Assembly (NCBI GenBank): GCA_947474225.1
Contig: CANJHS010000001.1
Span: 1-64,000, forward strand
DNA length: 64,000 nt
Direction of reading: 5' to 3'
From: Roseiflexaceae bacterium
Lineage (GTDB): Bacteria > Chloroflexota > Chloroflexia > Chloroflexales > Roseiflexaceae
Below, piece by piece: positions 45,952 through 54,089 of this stretch (position 1 is its first letter; every line of letters starts with the position of its first letter). The position numbers and the translations under genes were made by a program. The notes under the pieces were generated by a model, which did not search any database, had not been told where the DNA came from, and saw only the letters and a list, made by a program, of their open reading frames with translations.

Positions 45952-46812
45952 TTACGACACCAATACTCGATCAAATCCTGTAATCATCCCAGTCGCAGTC
46001 TGCTTTTTGAGCCATATGTCGAGAATCTGACCGGATATTGCTGTTGGAGGAGGCGTCAGCGGCATCGCATCACGGTCGAACCAGCGCGCATCGGCGAGCT
46101 CTTCGGCATCCATCACGATGTCACCACTTTTGTACTCAGCCAAGAATCCAACCATCACCTGATGTGGGAACGGCCAACACTGACTGCCGACATAGCGGAT
46201 GTTGTGCACTTCGACCCCGACTTCTTCGCGCACTTCACGGGCGACACACGACTCAAAGTTTTCGCCAGGCTCAGTGAATCCGGCGACAAGGCTGTATCTA
46301 TCACCCCAGCCTACTTTGGTTGTCAGCAAAACCCGGTCGCCGGAATGAATCAAGACGATAATCGCAGGGCTCACCGGCGGGAATATTTCGAATTTGCACG
46401 GCTCACAGCGATACCCCCAGTTGTTGGGAATAGCGTGATAGGGTGCTCCACAACGCGTGCAAAAGCGCGACAAGGTACGGAATTCGACCAATTGCTTGGC
46501 GTAACTCGCTGCCATGATAACTTCGGGCTTTACGCCAGGAAGATTCATCAAATTACGCAGATTGATTGTCTGCAAACCCTCTGACAACTCGCAATCGGCA
46601 GGAACGACTGCTGCATAGACCGAGACATCGCCCTGTGTTCCCAACACAAATTGTTCCGTCGTCGTAATCGCGCTCGGACCGTGCGGTGTTCCCGTCAACG
46701 GAGACGTACCATTTGTTACCTCAACCACGAGGTCGTCACCACGCATCACATACCAGAGATGAATTTTGCCCGTTGGACGATTGGGCGGATAGGCTCGAAT
46801 GAATGGCTCCAT
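45952..46812 (-). CDS. nudC: NAD(+)/NADH pyrophosphatase-type Nudix hydrolase (NudC)
   Basis: The 286-residue protein has a zinc ribbon (FCTRCG, then YRCEPC), the Nudix box GFTEPGE-x7-REVREEVGV and the NudC tail motif as SQCWPFPHQ (usual SQPWPFPQS). NudC cleaves NADH or removes NAD caps from RNA. The P-to-C change in the tail motif is unusual. The start at 46812 follows AAGAGG; upstream ATG at 46845 has no ribosome site. It lies 16 bp after ctaG. Confidence 0.9.
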   Translation of the reverse strand: MEPFIRAYPPNRPTGKIHLWYVMRGDDLVVEVTNGTSPLTGTPHGPSAITTTEQFVLGTQGDVSVYAAVVPADCELSEGLQTINLRNLMNLPGVKPEVIMAASYAKQLVEFRTLSRFCTRCGAPYHAIPNNWGYRCEPCKFEIFPPVSPAIIVLIHSGDRVLLTTKVGWGDRYSLVAGFTEPGENFESCVAREVREEVGVEVHNIRYVGSQCWPFPHQVMVGFLAEYKSGDIVMDAEELADARWFDRDAMPLTPPPTAISGQILDIWLKKQTATGMITGFDRVLVS

Positions 46813-46828
46813 GTGACCTCTTTGTCTG

Positions 46829-47608
46829 CTAAACCATACTGTCATCGCCTGGTCGATTAAACCAGCGGAAGAATACTACCGTGAGTACCAAGAAATAGAC
46901 TAATCCGCCAGGCAGCCACATCAGCAGCCCTGCCAGTTCTTGGTCTGCTTGTGCTGCCATCCCCCATGGGCGTGACACTGCCTCGTACGAGGGATATACG
47001 ACAAACCCAGCAAAGGTAAGCAATGCCCCGATGATGGTCGGCGGCAGAGACATGAAAAAGAGATACAGCATCAAGAACCCCGGGGTTGAACGCGGCAACT
47101 CAGGCTGATGACTGAAGACTGGCCACCACGAAATAAGCGACCCAAAAATGAACATCACATGTTCGAGCACGTGAACCTGCTGATCTCGTATCGCCAAATC
47201 ATAGTTCGCCGGCAAATGCCACCCGACAAAAATGACGTTAAAGATCAAAAATACTACGAGTGGATTGAGAAATGCCTTCATCAACACCAGCACATTTTTG
47301 TTGACCAAGAACAGACTCCCTACCGCAGGAGGGATACTGAGAATCAACAAGGGCGGCACAACCACAATCATGATGAGGTGTTGCACCATATGCATGGCCA
47401 ATGAAACCAAGGCGAGGGTATCAATCGGTGACACGAGCGCCATGAACAGCAAAACAATTGCCAACAGGAATCGATTGCGTTCAAGCGGTATAGCAGGTGT
47501 TACTCCGCGGGAGCGTGCAAATGGACCCGTCATCCAGAAATACAGCACGATACTGAACAGCAACACAATGATAATGGTCGGCTCAAAATTCCATGCATAC
47601 AGATTCAT
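46829..47608 (-). CDS. ctaG: Cytochrome c oxidase assembly factor CtaG (caa3 type)
   Basis: The 259-residue protein has seven membrane segments and CtaG motifs including MHMVQHLIMIVVVPPLL and LEHVMFIFGSLISWWPV. The conserved His residues (MHMVQH, HVLEHVMF) are candidate copper ligands. AGAGGG lies 5 nt before ATG 47608. It is separated from the cox genes by a terminator and lies just upstream of nudC. Confidence 0.9.
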   Translation of the reverse strand: MNLYAWNFEPTIIIVLLFSIVLYFWMTGPFARSRGVTPAIPLERNRFLLAIVLLFMALVSPIDTLALVSLAMHMVQHLIMIVVVPPLLILSIPPAVGSLFLVNKNVLVLMKAFLNPLVVFLIFNVIFVGWHLPANYDLAIRDQQVHVLEHVMFIFGSLISWWPVFSHQPELPRSTPGFLMLYLFFMSLPPTIIGALLTFAGFVVYPSYEAVSRPWGMAAQADQELAGLLMWLPGGLVYFLVLTVVFFRWFNRPGDDSMV

Positions 47609-47659
47609 GTAACCCTCTTGCTGTGACCCACATATCTTACATGATGCACTGATGGAATG

Positions 47660-47694
47660 AAAAAGCACCGTCACGGGACAACCCGTGACGGTGC
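47660..47694 (-). terminator. Terminator of the cox operon
   Basis: A 13-bp perfect stem (47665-47677 with 47682-47694) with loop acaa, followed by T5 on the minus strand, 11 bp after the subunit IV stop. Confidence 0.93.
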
Positions 47695-47705
47695 TCGGGC
47701 AGGAA

Positions 47706-48038
47706 TTACCCTGCAATCCCGACGTGGTGCGAAAACAACTTGAGAAATCCTAGGCAAAAGGTGAATGCAAAGGTGAGAGGTACCAAAAAGACAAACTGGA
47801 AAATTTTCGCATCACCACGCAAATGCATGAAGAATGCAATGACTCCGGCGCCTTTGATCAAGGCAAGGGCCAGCAACAAAATCAGAAACACTGTTTCAGA
47901 CATATGTGACTGAACCAAGAAGATTCCAACTTCGAGTGCGGTAACCACTGCCAGCAATGCGCCAATCATCCAATAAAATTTGGTTCCGTGTGATTCGTGG
48001 GCCTCTGCATGGCCCTCATGGGTGACATGGTCTGCCAT
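47706..48038 (-). CDS. Cytochrome c oxidase subunit IV (CtaF-like)
   Basis: The 110-residue protein has a His-rich N-terminus, then three membrane segments (about 20-40, 48-70, 80-100). It stabilises the caa3 oxidase. GAGGA lies 6 nt before the ATG. It follows subunit III after 11 bp. Confidence 0.88.
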   Translation of the reverse strand: MADHVTHEGHAEAHESHGTKFYWMIGALLAVVTALEVGIFLVQSHMSETVFLILLLALALIKGAGVIAFFMHLRGDAKIFQFVFLVPLTFAFTFCLGFLKLFSHHVGIAG

Positions 48039-48049
48039 GAGATTCCTCC

Positions 48050-48721
48050 TCAGATCAAATAAATCAGGGTGAAGATAGCCACCCAGACAAGGTCAACAAA
48101 GTGCCAATAGAGGCCGACGAGTTCGATGTCCATGGGGTTTTCTGGTGAATTCGGGAATTTGCCGACCTTCACGTAAGTGGCAATCAACCAGATGATACCG
48201 ATGGTGACATGCAATCCGTGGAAGCCTGTCATGGTAAAGAACGTCACACCGAAGAGGCTTTTGACGGTTTCACCTTCGAGGACATATTGCGGGGCGAGCT
48301 TCAACCCTTCGGCGTACAGATGGGTGAATTCGTACGCTTGACCACCGACAAATGCACAACCCAGCAAGATGGTAGCCATTTGCCAGAATCGGAAACGCTT
48401 CCAATCTTTGTCTTTGGACGCTGCCAAAGAGAGCACCATGGTCAGTGAGCTAGCCAACAAAATCGCAGCGAGCACAGTGGTCAGGTTAATGCCCAGGAAG
48501 TGTAAGCGTGGATCAAGATGCTCAAGAGTGCCTGCAGCAGCAAGAGTAGCCTTGGTACGTGCATAGAAAATCAAATGTGTGGTAATGAGTGTAACGAAGA
48601 ACAACGTTTCGGAACCGAGAAATGCCCACATACCGAGTTTACGGCTGTCGACGCCTAAGCTGCCGACTTGCGGTGCTTGATGCGCTTCGCCGTGGGAGCC
48701 GTGACTCACAGAAGTATCCAT
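48050..48721 (-). CDS. ctaE: Cytochrome c oxidase subunit III
   Basis: The 223-residue protein has five to six membrane segments, the FFTMTGFHGLHVTIG motif and WHFVDLVWV at the C-terminus. GAGGAGG lies 5 nt before ATG 48721. It is part of the oxidase core that binds lipid and steers oxygen. Confidence 0.93.
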   Translation of the reverse strand: MDTSVSHGSHGEAHQAPQVGSLGVDSRKLGMWAFLGSETLFFVTLITTHLIFYARTKATLAAAGTLEHLDPRLHFLGINLTTVLAAILLASSLTMVLSLAASKDKDWKRFRFWQMATILLGCAFVGGQAYEFTHLYAEGLKLAPQYVLEGETVKSLFGVTFFTMTGFHGLHVTIGIIWLIATYVKVGKFPNSPENPMDIELVGLYWHFVDLVWVAIFTLIYLI

Positions 48722-48771
48722 GTATCCTCCTCGAGAGCGGTGCACACGTTGTGTGCACCGCTTCAGTCTGC

Positions 48772-50712
48772 TTAGTGATGGCTACCCATGTACGGCGAGT
48801 CACGGCGTGAATCGACGACCCAGCCACGAATACCAATGAACACCATGACGATGCCAATGCCAATGAATCCGAATGCTGCGATGCCTTCTGGCATACCCAG
48901 TATTGCCTTGTGAATATAGATGAATCCTAGGGCTGCAACTGTCAGGCCACCGGACAACAGCATTGGGCTGAAGGTTAACGTTGGCATATGAATGTCGCTT
49001 GCACCAGGGGTAGATTCGTCGGTGTACTCATAGCGGACCATAGAAGGCTTGCTGTGCCCGCCGTGATCATCACCTGCTACATGTGGGTACTTTGCATCCC
49101 ACAGCGGCCGTCGGCTTGTAACAACCGGGATGTGCAAGAAGTTGTAGGACGGTGGTGGGGAAGGAATTACCCACTCGAGTGTTGCGGCATCCCATGGATC
49201 ATTGCTGGCAAGTGTCCCGGAACGCACACTTTTAATCGCGTTGTAGAGAAACATCAATATCGACAAAGCCAACAGGAAGGTACCAACAGTTTCGATTTGG
49301 TTCCAGATCTCCCAACCCATCCCGGCTTCGTAGGTATAGACGCGGCGAGGCATACCTTCGGTGCCCACAATGTGCATCGGGAAGAACGTCAGGTTGAACG
49401 ATACCATCATCAACCAAAACTGTATCTTACCAAGACCTTCATCGAGCATCCGCCCAGTCATCTTGGGGAACCAATAAAAAGCGCCGGCGAACAATCCGAG
49501 AATCGAACCACCAAAGAGCACATAATGCAAGTGAGCGACGACGTAGTAACTATCGGTCTGTTGCAGATCGATAGGTGACGATGCAAGCGTAATACCCGAA
49601 ATACCACCGATGATGAACATCGAAATGAATCCGATAGCATACAGCATGGCCGTAGACAAGCGGAGGTCACCGCTCCACATTGTTGCAATCCAGTTAAAAA
49701 TCTTGACGCCGGTAGGAATGGCAATGACCATTGATGCACCCGAGAAGAATGCATTTGCCATTGGTCCCATGCCCGTGCCAAACATGTGATGTGCCCACAC
49801 GATGAAGCCCAAGAACCCAATGGCAACACCAGAGTACGCCACAAACGAGTAGCCAAAGATTGGCTTGCGAGAGAATGTTGGCAGAATCTCAGAGACCATT
49901 CCCATCACCGGCAGAATCAGGATGTAGACCTCTGGGTGACCAAAGAACCAGAACAGATGCTGCCACAACATGGCATCACCGCCCTGCGCAGGATTAAAGA
50001 AGGCTGCACCGAATTGACGATCAAACAACAGCTCAATCGAAGCAACGGTGAATGTAGGGAATGCAAAGATGATGATGAAGCTGACGACCATGTTCATCCA
50101 GACGAACAATGGCATACGGTTAAGCGTCATTCCTGGTGCACGCATGTTGAGCACAGTCACGATGAAGTTGAGTGCGCCGGCAATAGAGGCAACACCGGTC
50201 AAACCGAGCCCGAGAATCCAGAAATCCATCCCAGATCCCGGGGAATATTGTGTCATCGTTAACGGTGCGTACGAGAACCAGCCTGCATTCGGTGCACCGC
50301 CGGTGAGGAAGCTCAAATACAAGAGCAAACCACCACCGATAAACAACCAAATGGAAAGCGCGTTTAGGCGTGGGAATGCCATATCACGTGCACCGACCAT
50401 CAAGGGTACAACGTAGTTACCAATACCAACATTCATCGGCATGATCATCAAAAAGACCATGGTCGTGGCATGCATGGTAAATAATTGATTGTAGGTATCA
50501 GCTGACAAAAAGGTGTTGTTTGCTGCACCCAACTGCACGCGCATCAACACTGCCTCGATGCCGCCAATAATGAAAAACGTAAACGCAACAATGATATAGA
50601 TGATGCCGATCTTTTTGTGATCGACGGTTGCTAGCCATGAACGCCACGAAAATCCCTTGGTATACGAGGAATTCGTATGCGCCGATGCTATGTGTTGCTC
50701 CGCAATGGCCAT
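48772..50712 (-). CDS. ctaD: Cytochrome c oxidase subunit I
   Basis: The 646-residue protein has about 12 membrane helices. Heme a and a3-CuB ligands are in TMHATTM, FWFFGHPEVYILILP, VWAHHMF and YYVVAHLHYVLFGG. The FGHPEVY segment (Tyr crosslink and His ligand) is that of A-type oxidases. AAGGAG lies 6 nt before the ATG. The catalytic subunit. Confidence 0.96.
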   Translation of the reverse strand: MAIAEQHIASAHTNSSYTKGFSWRSWLATVDHKKIGIIYIIVAFTFFIIGGIEAVLMRVQLGAANNTFLSADTYNQLFTMHATTMVFLMIMPMNVGIGNYVVPLMVGARDMAFPRLNALSIWLFIGGGLLLYLSFLTGGAPNAGWFSYAPLTMTQYSPGSGMDFWILGLGLTGVASIAGALNFIVTVLNMRAPGMTLNRMPLFVWMNMVVSFIIIFAFPTFTVASIELLFDRQFGAAFFNPAQGGDAMLWQHLFWFFGHPEVYILILPVMGMVSEILPTFSRKPIFGYSFVAYSGVAIGFLGFIVWAHHMFGTGMGPMANAFFSGASMVIAIPTGVKIFNWIATMWSGDLRLSTAMLYAIGFISMFIIGGISGITLASSPIDLQQTDSYYVVAHLHYVLFGGSILGLFAGAFYWFPKMTGRMLDEGLGKIQFWLMMVSFNLTFFPMHIVGTEGMPRRVYTYEAGMGWEIWNQIETVGTFLLALSILMFLYNAIKSVRSGTLASNDPWDAATLEWVIPSPPPSYNFLHIPVVTSRRPLWDAKYPHVAGDDHGGHSKPSMVRYEYTDESTPGASDIHMPTLTFSPMLLSGGLTVAALGFIYIHKAILGMPEGIAAFGFIGIGIVMVFIGIRGWVVDSRRDSPYMGSHH

Positions 50713-50722
50713 TTCGGACTCC

Positions 50723-51853
50723 TTATTTCTCTGCCGGCTTTGTGACTGGTAACTTCATGCTGTCGAGGTAGGCGACCAAATCGGCAATTTCTTGGTTGGT
50801 CAATGTGCCTGCTTTGATGACACGTCCCATCAGGTTACCCTGCTTGACGGCCTCTGGGTCATGCAACCAACGTGCCAAATTATCTGTCGAGTATGGAAGG
50901 ACGCCCGCAGCAATCGTTACCCGATTGCCGTAGTGTGTCAGATTTGGTCCGATTTTGCCCTTCGCAGCGGTGCCGCTGATCATGTGACAACTCATACACT
51001 GCTTCTTGGGTTCTGCGAACAACGCAGCACCGCGTGCGGCATCACCGGTCATACCGAGGACACTAATCGTGGCCGCTGAAGCAGCTGGGAGCGTTTTGAA
51101 GGACGACTTCCAGGCTTCGAATTCGGCAGGAGCAAGAGCAATCACACGGAATCGCATCTGTGCGTGTGCTTCACCACAGAATTCCGAACAAAAGGCATGG
51201 TAGATGCCGGGTTCGGTTGCTGTAAACGCCAGATAATTTGTTTTTCCTGGAATCATGTACGTCTTGCCGGCAAGCTTCGGAATCCAAAAGTTGTGCATGA
51301 CGTCCGCTGCTTCGAGTTGAATCTGCACCGACTGACCGACGGGAATATACAAATCGGATGCAGTAACTAGTGCGTTTTCTGAGCTTTTAGCCCCAGACAA
51401 CGGGCTGCACTCTTCTGGAGTAACATCATATTTGAACTCAAACCACCACTGATGTGCAGAAGCGCAGATTTTAATCGCCTCTGGTGGTTGGTACGAATTT
51501 TGAGCCTGGACGCGGAATGAAATCACCGCAATCACCAGAACAACAATTGCGGGTGCAATCGTCCAGGCAATTTCGATGTTCGTGTTGCCATGTGTCTGCA
51601 CCGGCAGTGGCGCGTCTGGCTTCTTTGAACGGAAACGAAACACGGTGTATACCAACGCACCTTGAACGATCACAAAGACGGCTACTGCCATCCAAAAAAC
51701 CGGCGTCAGTACATCATCCAAAATGCGGGTTGCATGGTCACCGTACGTGTACAGCGTCGTCGCCGGAAGATTCGTACAGCTGGCCAGCACCAACATTGAG
51801 CCAAATAACAAGGCTAACGCCCGTTTCGTGCTCACTTGTGCTCCCTTTCTCAT
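50723..51853 (-). CDS. ctaC: Cytochrome c oxidase subunit II with fused cytochrome c (caa3)
   Basis: The 376-residue protein has a lipobox-type signal peptide (LVLASC), two membrane helices, the CuA site C-S-E-F-C-G-E-A-H-A-Q-M, and a C-terminal cytochrome c domain with CMSCH and a later Met. It receives electrons from an external cytochrome or menaquinol-linked donor. AAAGGAGC lies 4 nt before ATG 51853. The first gene of ctaCDE-subunit IV. Confidence 0.95.
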   Translation of the reverse strand: MRKGAQVSTKRALALLFGSMLVLASCTNLPATTLYTYGDHATRILDDVLTPVFWMAVAVFVIVQGALVYTVFRFRSKKPDAPLPVQTHGNTNIEIAWTIAPAIVVLVIAVISFRVQAQNSYQPPEAIKICASAHQWWFEFKYDVTPEECSPLSGAKSSENALVTASDLYIPVGQSVQIQLEAADVMHNFWIPKLAGKTYMIPGKTNYLAFTATEPGIYHAFCSEFCGEAHAQMRFRVIALAPAEFEAWKSSFKTLPAASAATISVLGMTGDAARGAALFAEPKKQCMSCHMISGTAAKGKIGPNLTHYGNRVTIAAGVLPYSTDNLARWLHDPEAVKQGNLMGRVIKAGTLTNQEIADLVAYLDSMKLPVTKPAEK

Positions 51854-51977
51854 TCTTGCTCCTTTACCACCCGCCACATCGACTCCTCTAAAACCAGTTG
51901 TGAAAGATTGCACCAATAGGAGCGTCTAGACACAATGATTGTAGGAAAGACTCGAAGCCGGATAATTACACATACCG

Positions 51978-52005
51978 ATTATAAACAAAACCATCAATCC
52001 GTCAA
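51978..52005 (-). promoter_or_regulatory. Promoter of the cox operon
   Basis: On the minus strand, TTGACG (52000-52005), a 16-bp spacer and TATAAT (51978-51983). It lies 125 bp before the ctaC start. The rest of 51854-52085 shows only a weak hairpin. Confidence 0.8.
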
Positions 52006-52085
52006 ACGAATCCCTACGGGGATGCCTTGCAGCACTAAAAATGAGACACGCCATGTATGCGAAAAAGACAGTTTGCATTGGAGAC

Positions 52086-52886
52086 TTACCCTGCAAAATC
52101 GATTGCTGCACACAAGTCGTTGACCGAACGGGTTGAGTCACGGGTCAATAGGGCAAGGAATTCTACATTACCGGCTGGTCCGGTAATAGGTGACCGTACA
52201 AGTCCTGCACACCCATACCCCAGCGCAGCTGCTGCCGACAAGACTTCTACTACCGTACTCTTTCGTACATCGGGATCACGAATAACTCCGCCACGACCTA
52301 CCTGATGGACACCTGCTTCAAACTGCGGTTTGATGAGGGCAATGATCCAGCCGTCGGCGTGTAACAGGTCCTTGACCGCGGGGAGGACGAGACGCAGCGA
52401 AATGAACGCGACATCGATGACCGCACCCCTAGGCGGCAGTTGTGCGTGTGCAGCAACAGGGAGTTCGCTGAGATAGCGTATGTTCGTTCGTTCGAGCACA
52501 ATGACACGCGCATCACTGCGTATGCGATAGTCGAGAATTCCGTACCCGACATCGACAGCATAGACAGCCGCGGCTCCCCGTTGTAGCAGCACATCGGTGA
52601 ATCCCCCCGTCGACGCCCCAACATCCAACGCAGTCATCCCCGCTGGATCGATCCCAAATGCATCGATGGCATGGGCAAGCTTATGGCCGCCACGACTGAC
52701 ATATGGCAAACTTTCTACCAATTCGATGTCAGCATCTAACAACAATGATTCACCCGGGCGGCGACAGGTCTCGTGGTTGACTTTGACCGAACCGGTGAGG
52801 ATGAGCGCTTGCGCCTTTGCTCGCGATTCGGCGAGGCCACGCGCAACGACAAGCAAATCGAGGCGCATTCGTGGTGGCTTACTCAC
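52086..52886 (-). CDS. tlyA: TlyA-family rRNA 2'-O-methyltransferase
   Basis: The 266-residue protein has an N-terminal S4 RNA-binding domain (RLDLLVVARGLAESRAKAQALI) and a SAM-binding methyltransferase domain (LDVGASTGGFTDVLLQRGA). Conserved catalytic Lys residues lie in RGGHKLAHA and LIKPQFEAG. TlyA methylates 16S and/or 23S rRNA ribose. GTG 52886 overlaps the CoA-transferase stop as GTGA. Confidence 0.93.
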   Translation of the reverse strand: MSKPPRMRLDLLVVARGLAESRAKAQALILTGSVKVNHETCRRPGESLLLDADIELVESLPYVSRGGHKLAHAIDAFGIDPAGMTALDVGASTGGFTDVLLQRGAAAVYAVDVGYGILDYRIRSDARVIVLERTNIRYLSELPVAAHAQLPPRGAVIDVAFISLRLVLPAVKDLLHADGWIIALIKPQFEAGVHQVGRGGVIRDPDVRKSTVVEVLSAAAALGYGCAGLVRSPITGPAGNVEFLALLTRDSTRSVNDLCAAIDFAG

Positions 52887-54076
52887 AGACCAATTACTCC
52901 ATCTGCCCGGAACGATGCTATTTCGCCTTCGTCAAAACCAAGCTCAGCAAGCAACTCATCGTTATGTTCACCTAATCGTGGCGGATAGCGACGGATACTC
53001 CCAGGAGTTTTGGAAAAGCGATAGGGCGGACCGACGACCTTGACAGAGCCAGCAGTGGGGTGCTGTATGGTCTGGATGAGATCGAGCGCAGCCACTTGGG
53101 GATCTTGAAAGGCTGCCGCTAAGTCACGTACCGCACCTATGGGGATACCCGACGGAGCCAACAGTGCTTCGAGTTCTGCGACGGTATGGAGCGCAAAAAT
53201 AGGCGCGAGGAATGCATTTAACGCTGGGCGGTGTTCACTCCGCAGACGATTGGTACTGAAGCGTTCGTCTGCTTTGAGTTCGGCGAGTCCGAGTGCATCA
53301 CAAAAGCGTCGCCACAAATCATCTGACCCCACCGCAAGATTGAACCATGCATCTTTTGCATGATACACACCATATGGCGAAATGGTTGGGTGATGATTGC
53401 CACTTGTTTTTGGTGCTTCTCCCGTAGCAAAATACCGTGCTGCCTGGTAGGTCATAATTGCCAATTGACCCGCCAGAAGTGACGTATCAATGTACTGTCC
53501 TTCACCGGTCTTTTCGCGGTGGAGTGCAGCAACCATGACTGCGTACGCAGCGTGCATGCCAGCGACCAAATCTGCAATGGCAATACCGACCCGCATCGGT
53601 GCGCCATCAGGTTCACCGGTGACACTCATCAACCCACCCAATCCCTGGGCAATTTGGTCATACGCGGCACGATTGCGATCTGGACCCACCTGCCCAAACC
53701 CCGATATTGAACAATAGATGATGTCGGGACGAATCAGAGCGCATTCGGTGTAGCCAAATCCCATCCTTTCGAGTGCCCCCGGAACAAAATTTTCGATGAG
53801 GACATCACACGATGCGACCAACCGAGACAGTATTTGTGCAGCGCGCGGATGACGCATATTGATACTCACACTCCGCTTGTTGCGGTTGACACTGAGGTAA
53901 TAGCTACTCTCACCGCCTTCGAACGGCGGACCCCACGCACGTGAGTTATCGCCGACTTCTGGCTGTTCGATCTTGATGACCTCTGCACCCATATCGCCGA
54001 ACATCTGGGTGCAATAGGGGCCAGTCAACGCGCGTGAAAAATCCAGGACGCGCATCCCTGCGAGTGGGAGTGTCAT
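52883..54076 (-). CDS. Class III CoA transferase (CaiB/BaiF family)
   Basis: The 397-residue protein begins VLDFSRALTGPYCTQMFGDMGAEVIKIE, matching the family. The catalytic Asp lies in AIADLVAGMHA (about residue 165). Members move CoA between acyl groups (formyl, carnitine, succinyl, malyl or mesaconyl types). ATG 54076 follows GAGGA. Neighbours tlyA (4-bp overlap) and ppc (13 bp upstream) give no clear substrate. Confidence 0.88.
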   Translation of the reverse strand: MTLPLAGMRVLDFSRALTGPYCTQMFGDMGAEVIKIEQPEVGDNSRAWGPPFEGGESSYYLSVNRNKRSVSINMRHPRAAQILSRLVASCDVLIENFVPGALERMGFGYTECALIRPDIIYCSISGFGQVGPDRNRAAYDQIAQGLGGLMSVTGEPDGAPMRVGIAIADLVAGMHAAYAVMVAALHREKTGEGQYIDTSLLAGQLAIMTYQAARYFATGEAPKTSGNHHPTISPYGVYHAKDAWFNLAVGSDDLWRRFCDALGLAELKADERFSTNRLRSEHRPALNAFLAPIFALHTVAELEALLAPSGIPIGAVRDLAAAFQDPQVAALDLIQTIQHPTAGSVKVVGPPYRFSKTPGSIRRYPPRLGEHNDELLAELGFDEGEIASFRADGVIGL

Positions 54077-54089
54077 AGAATCCTCTACC

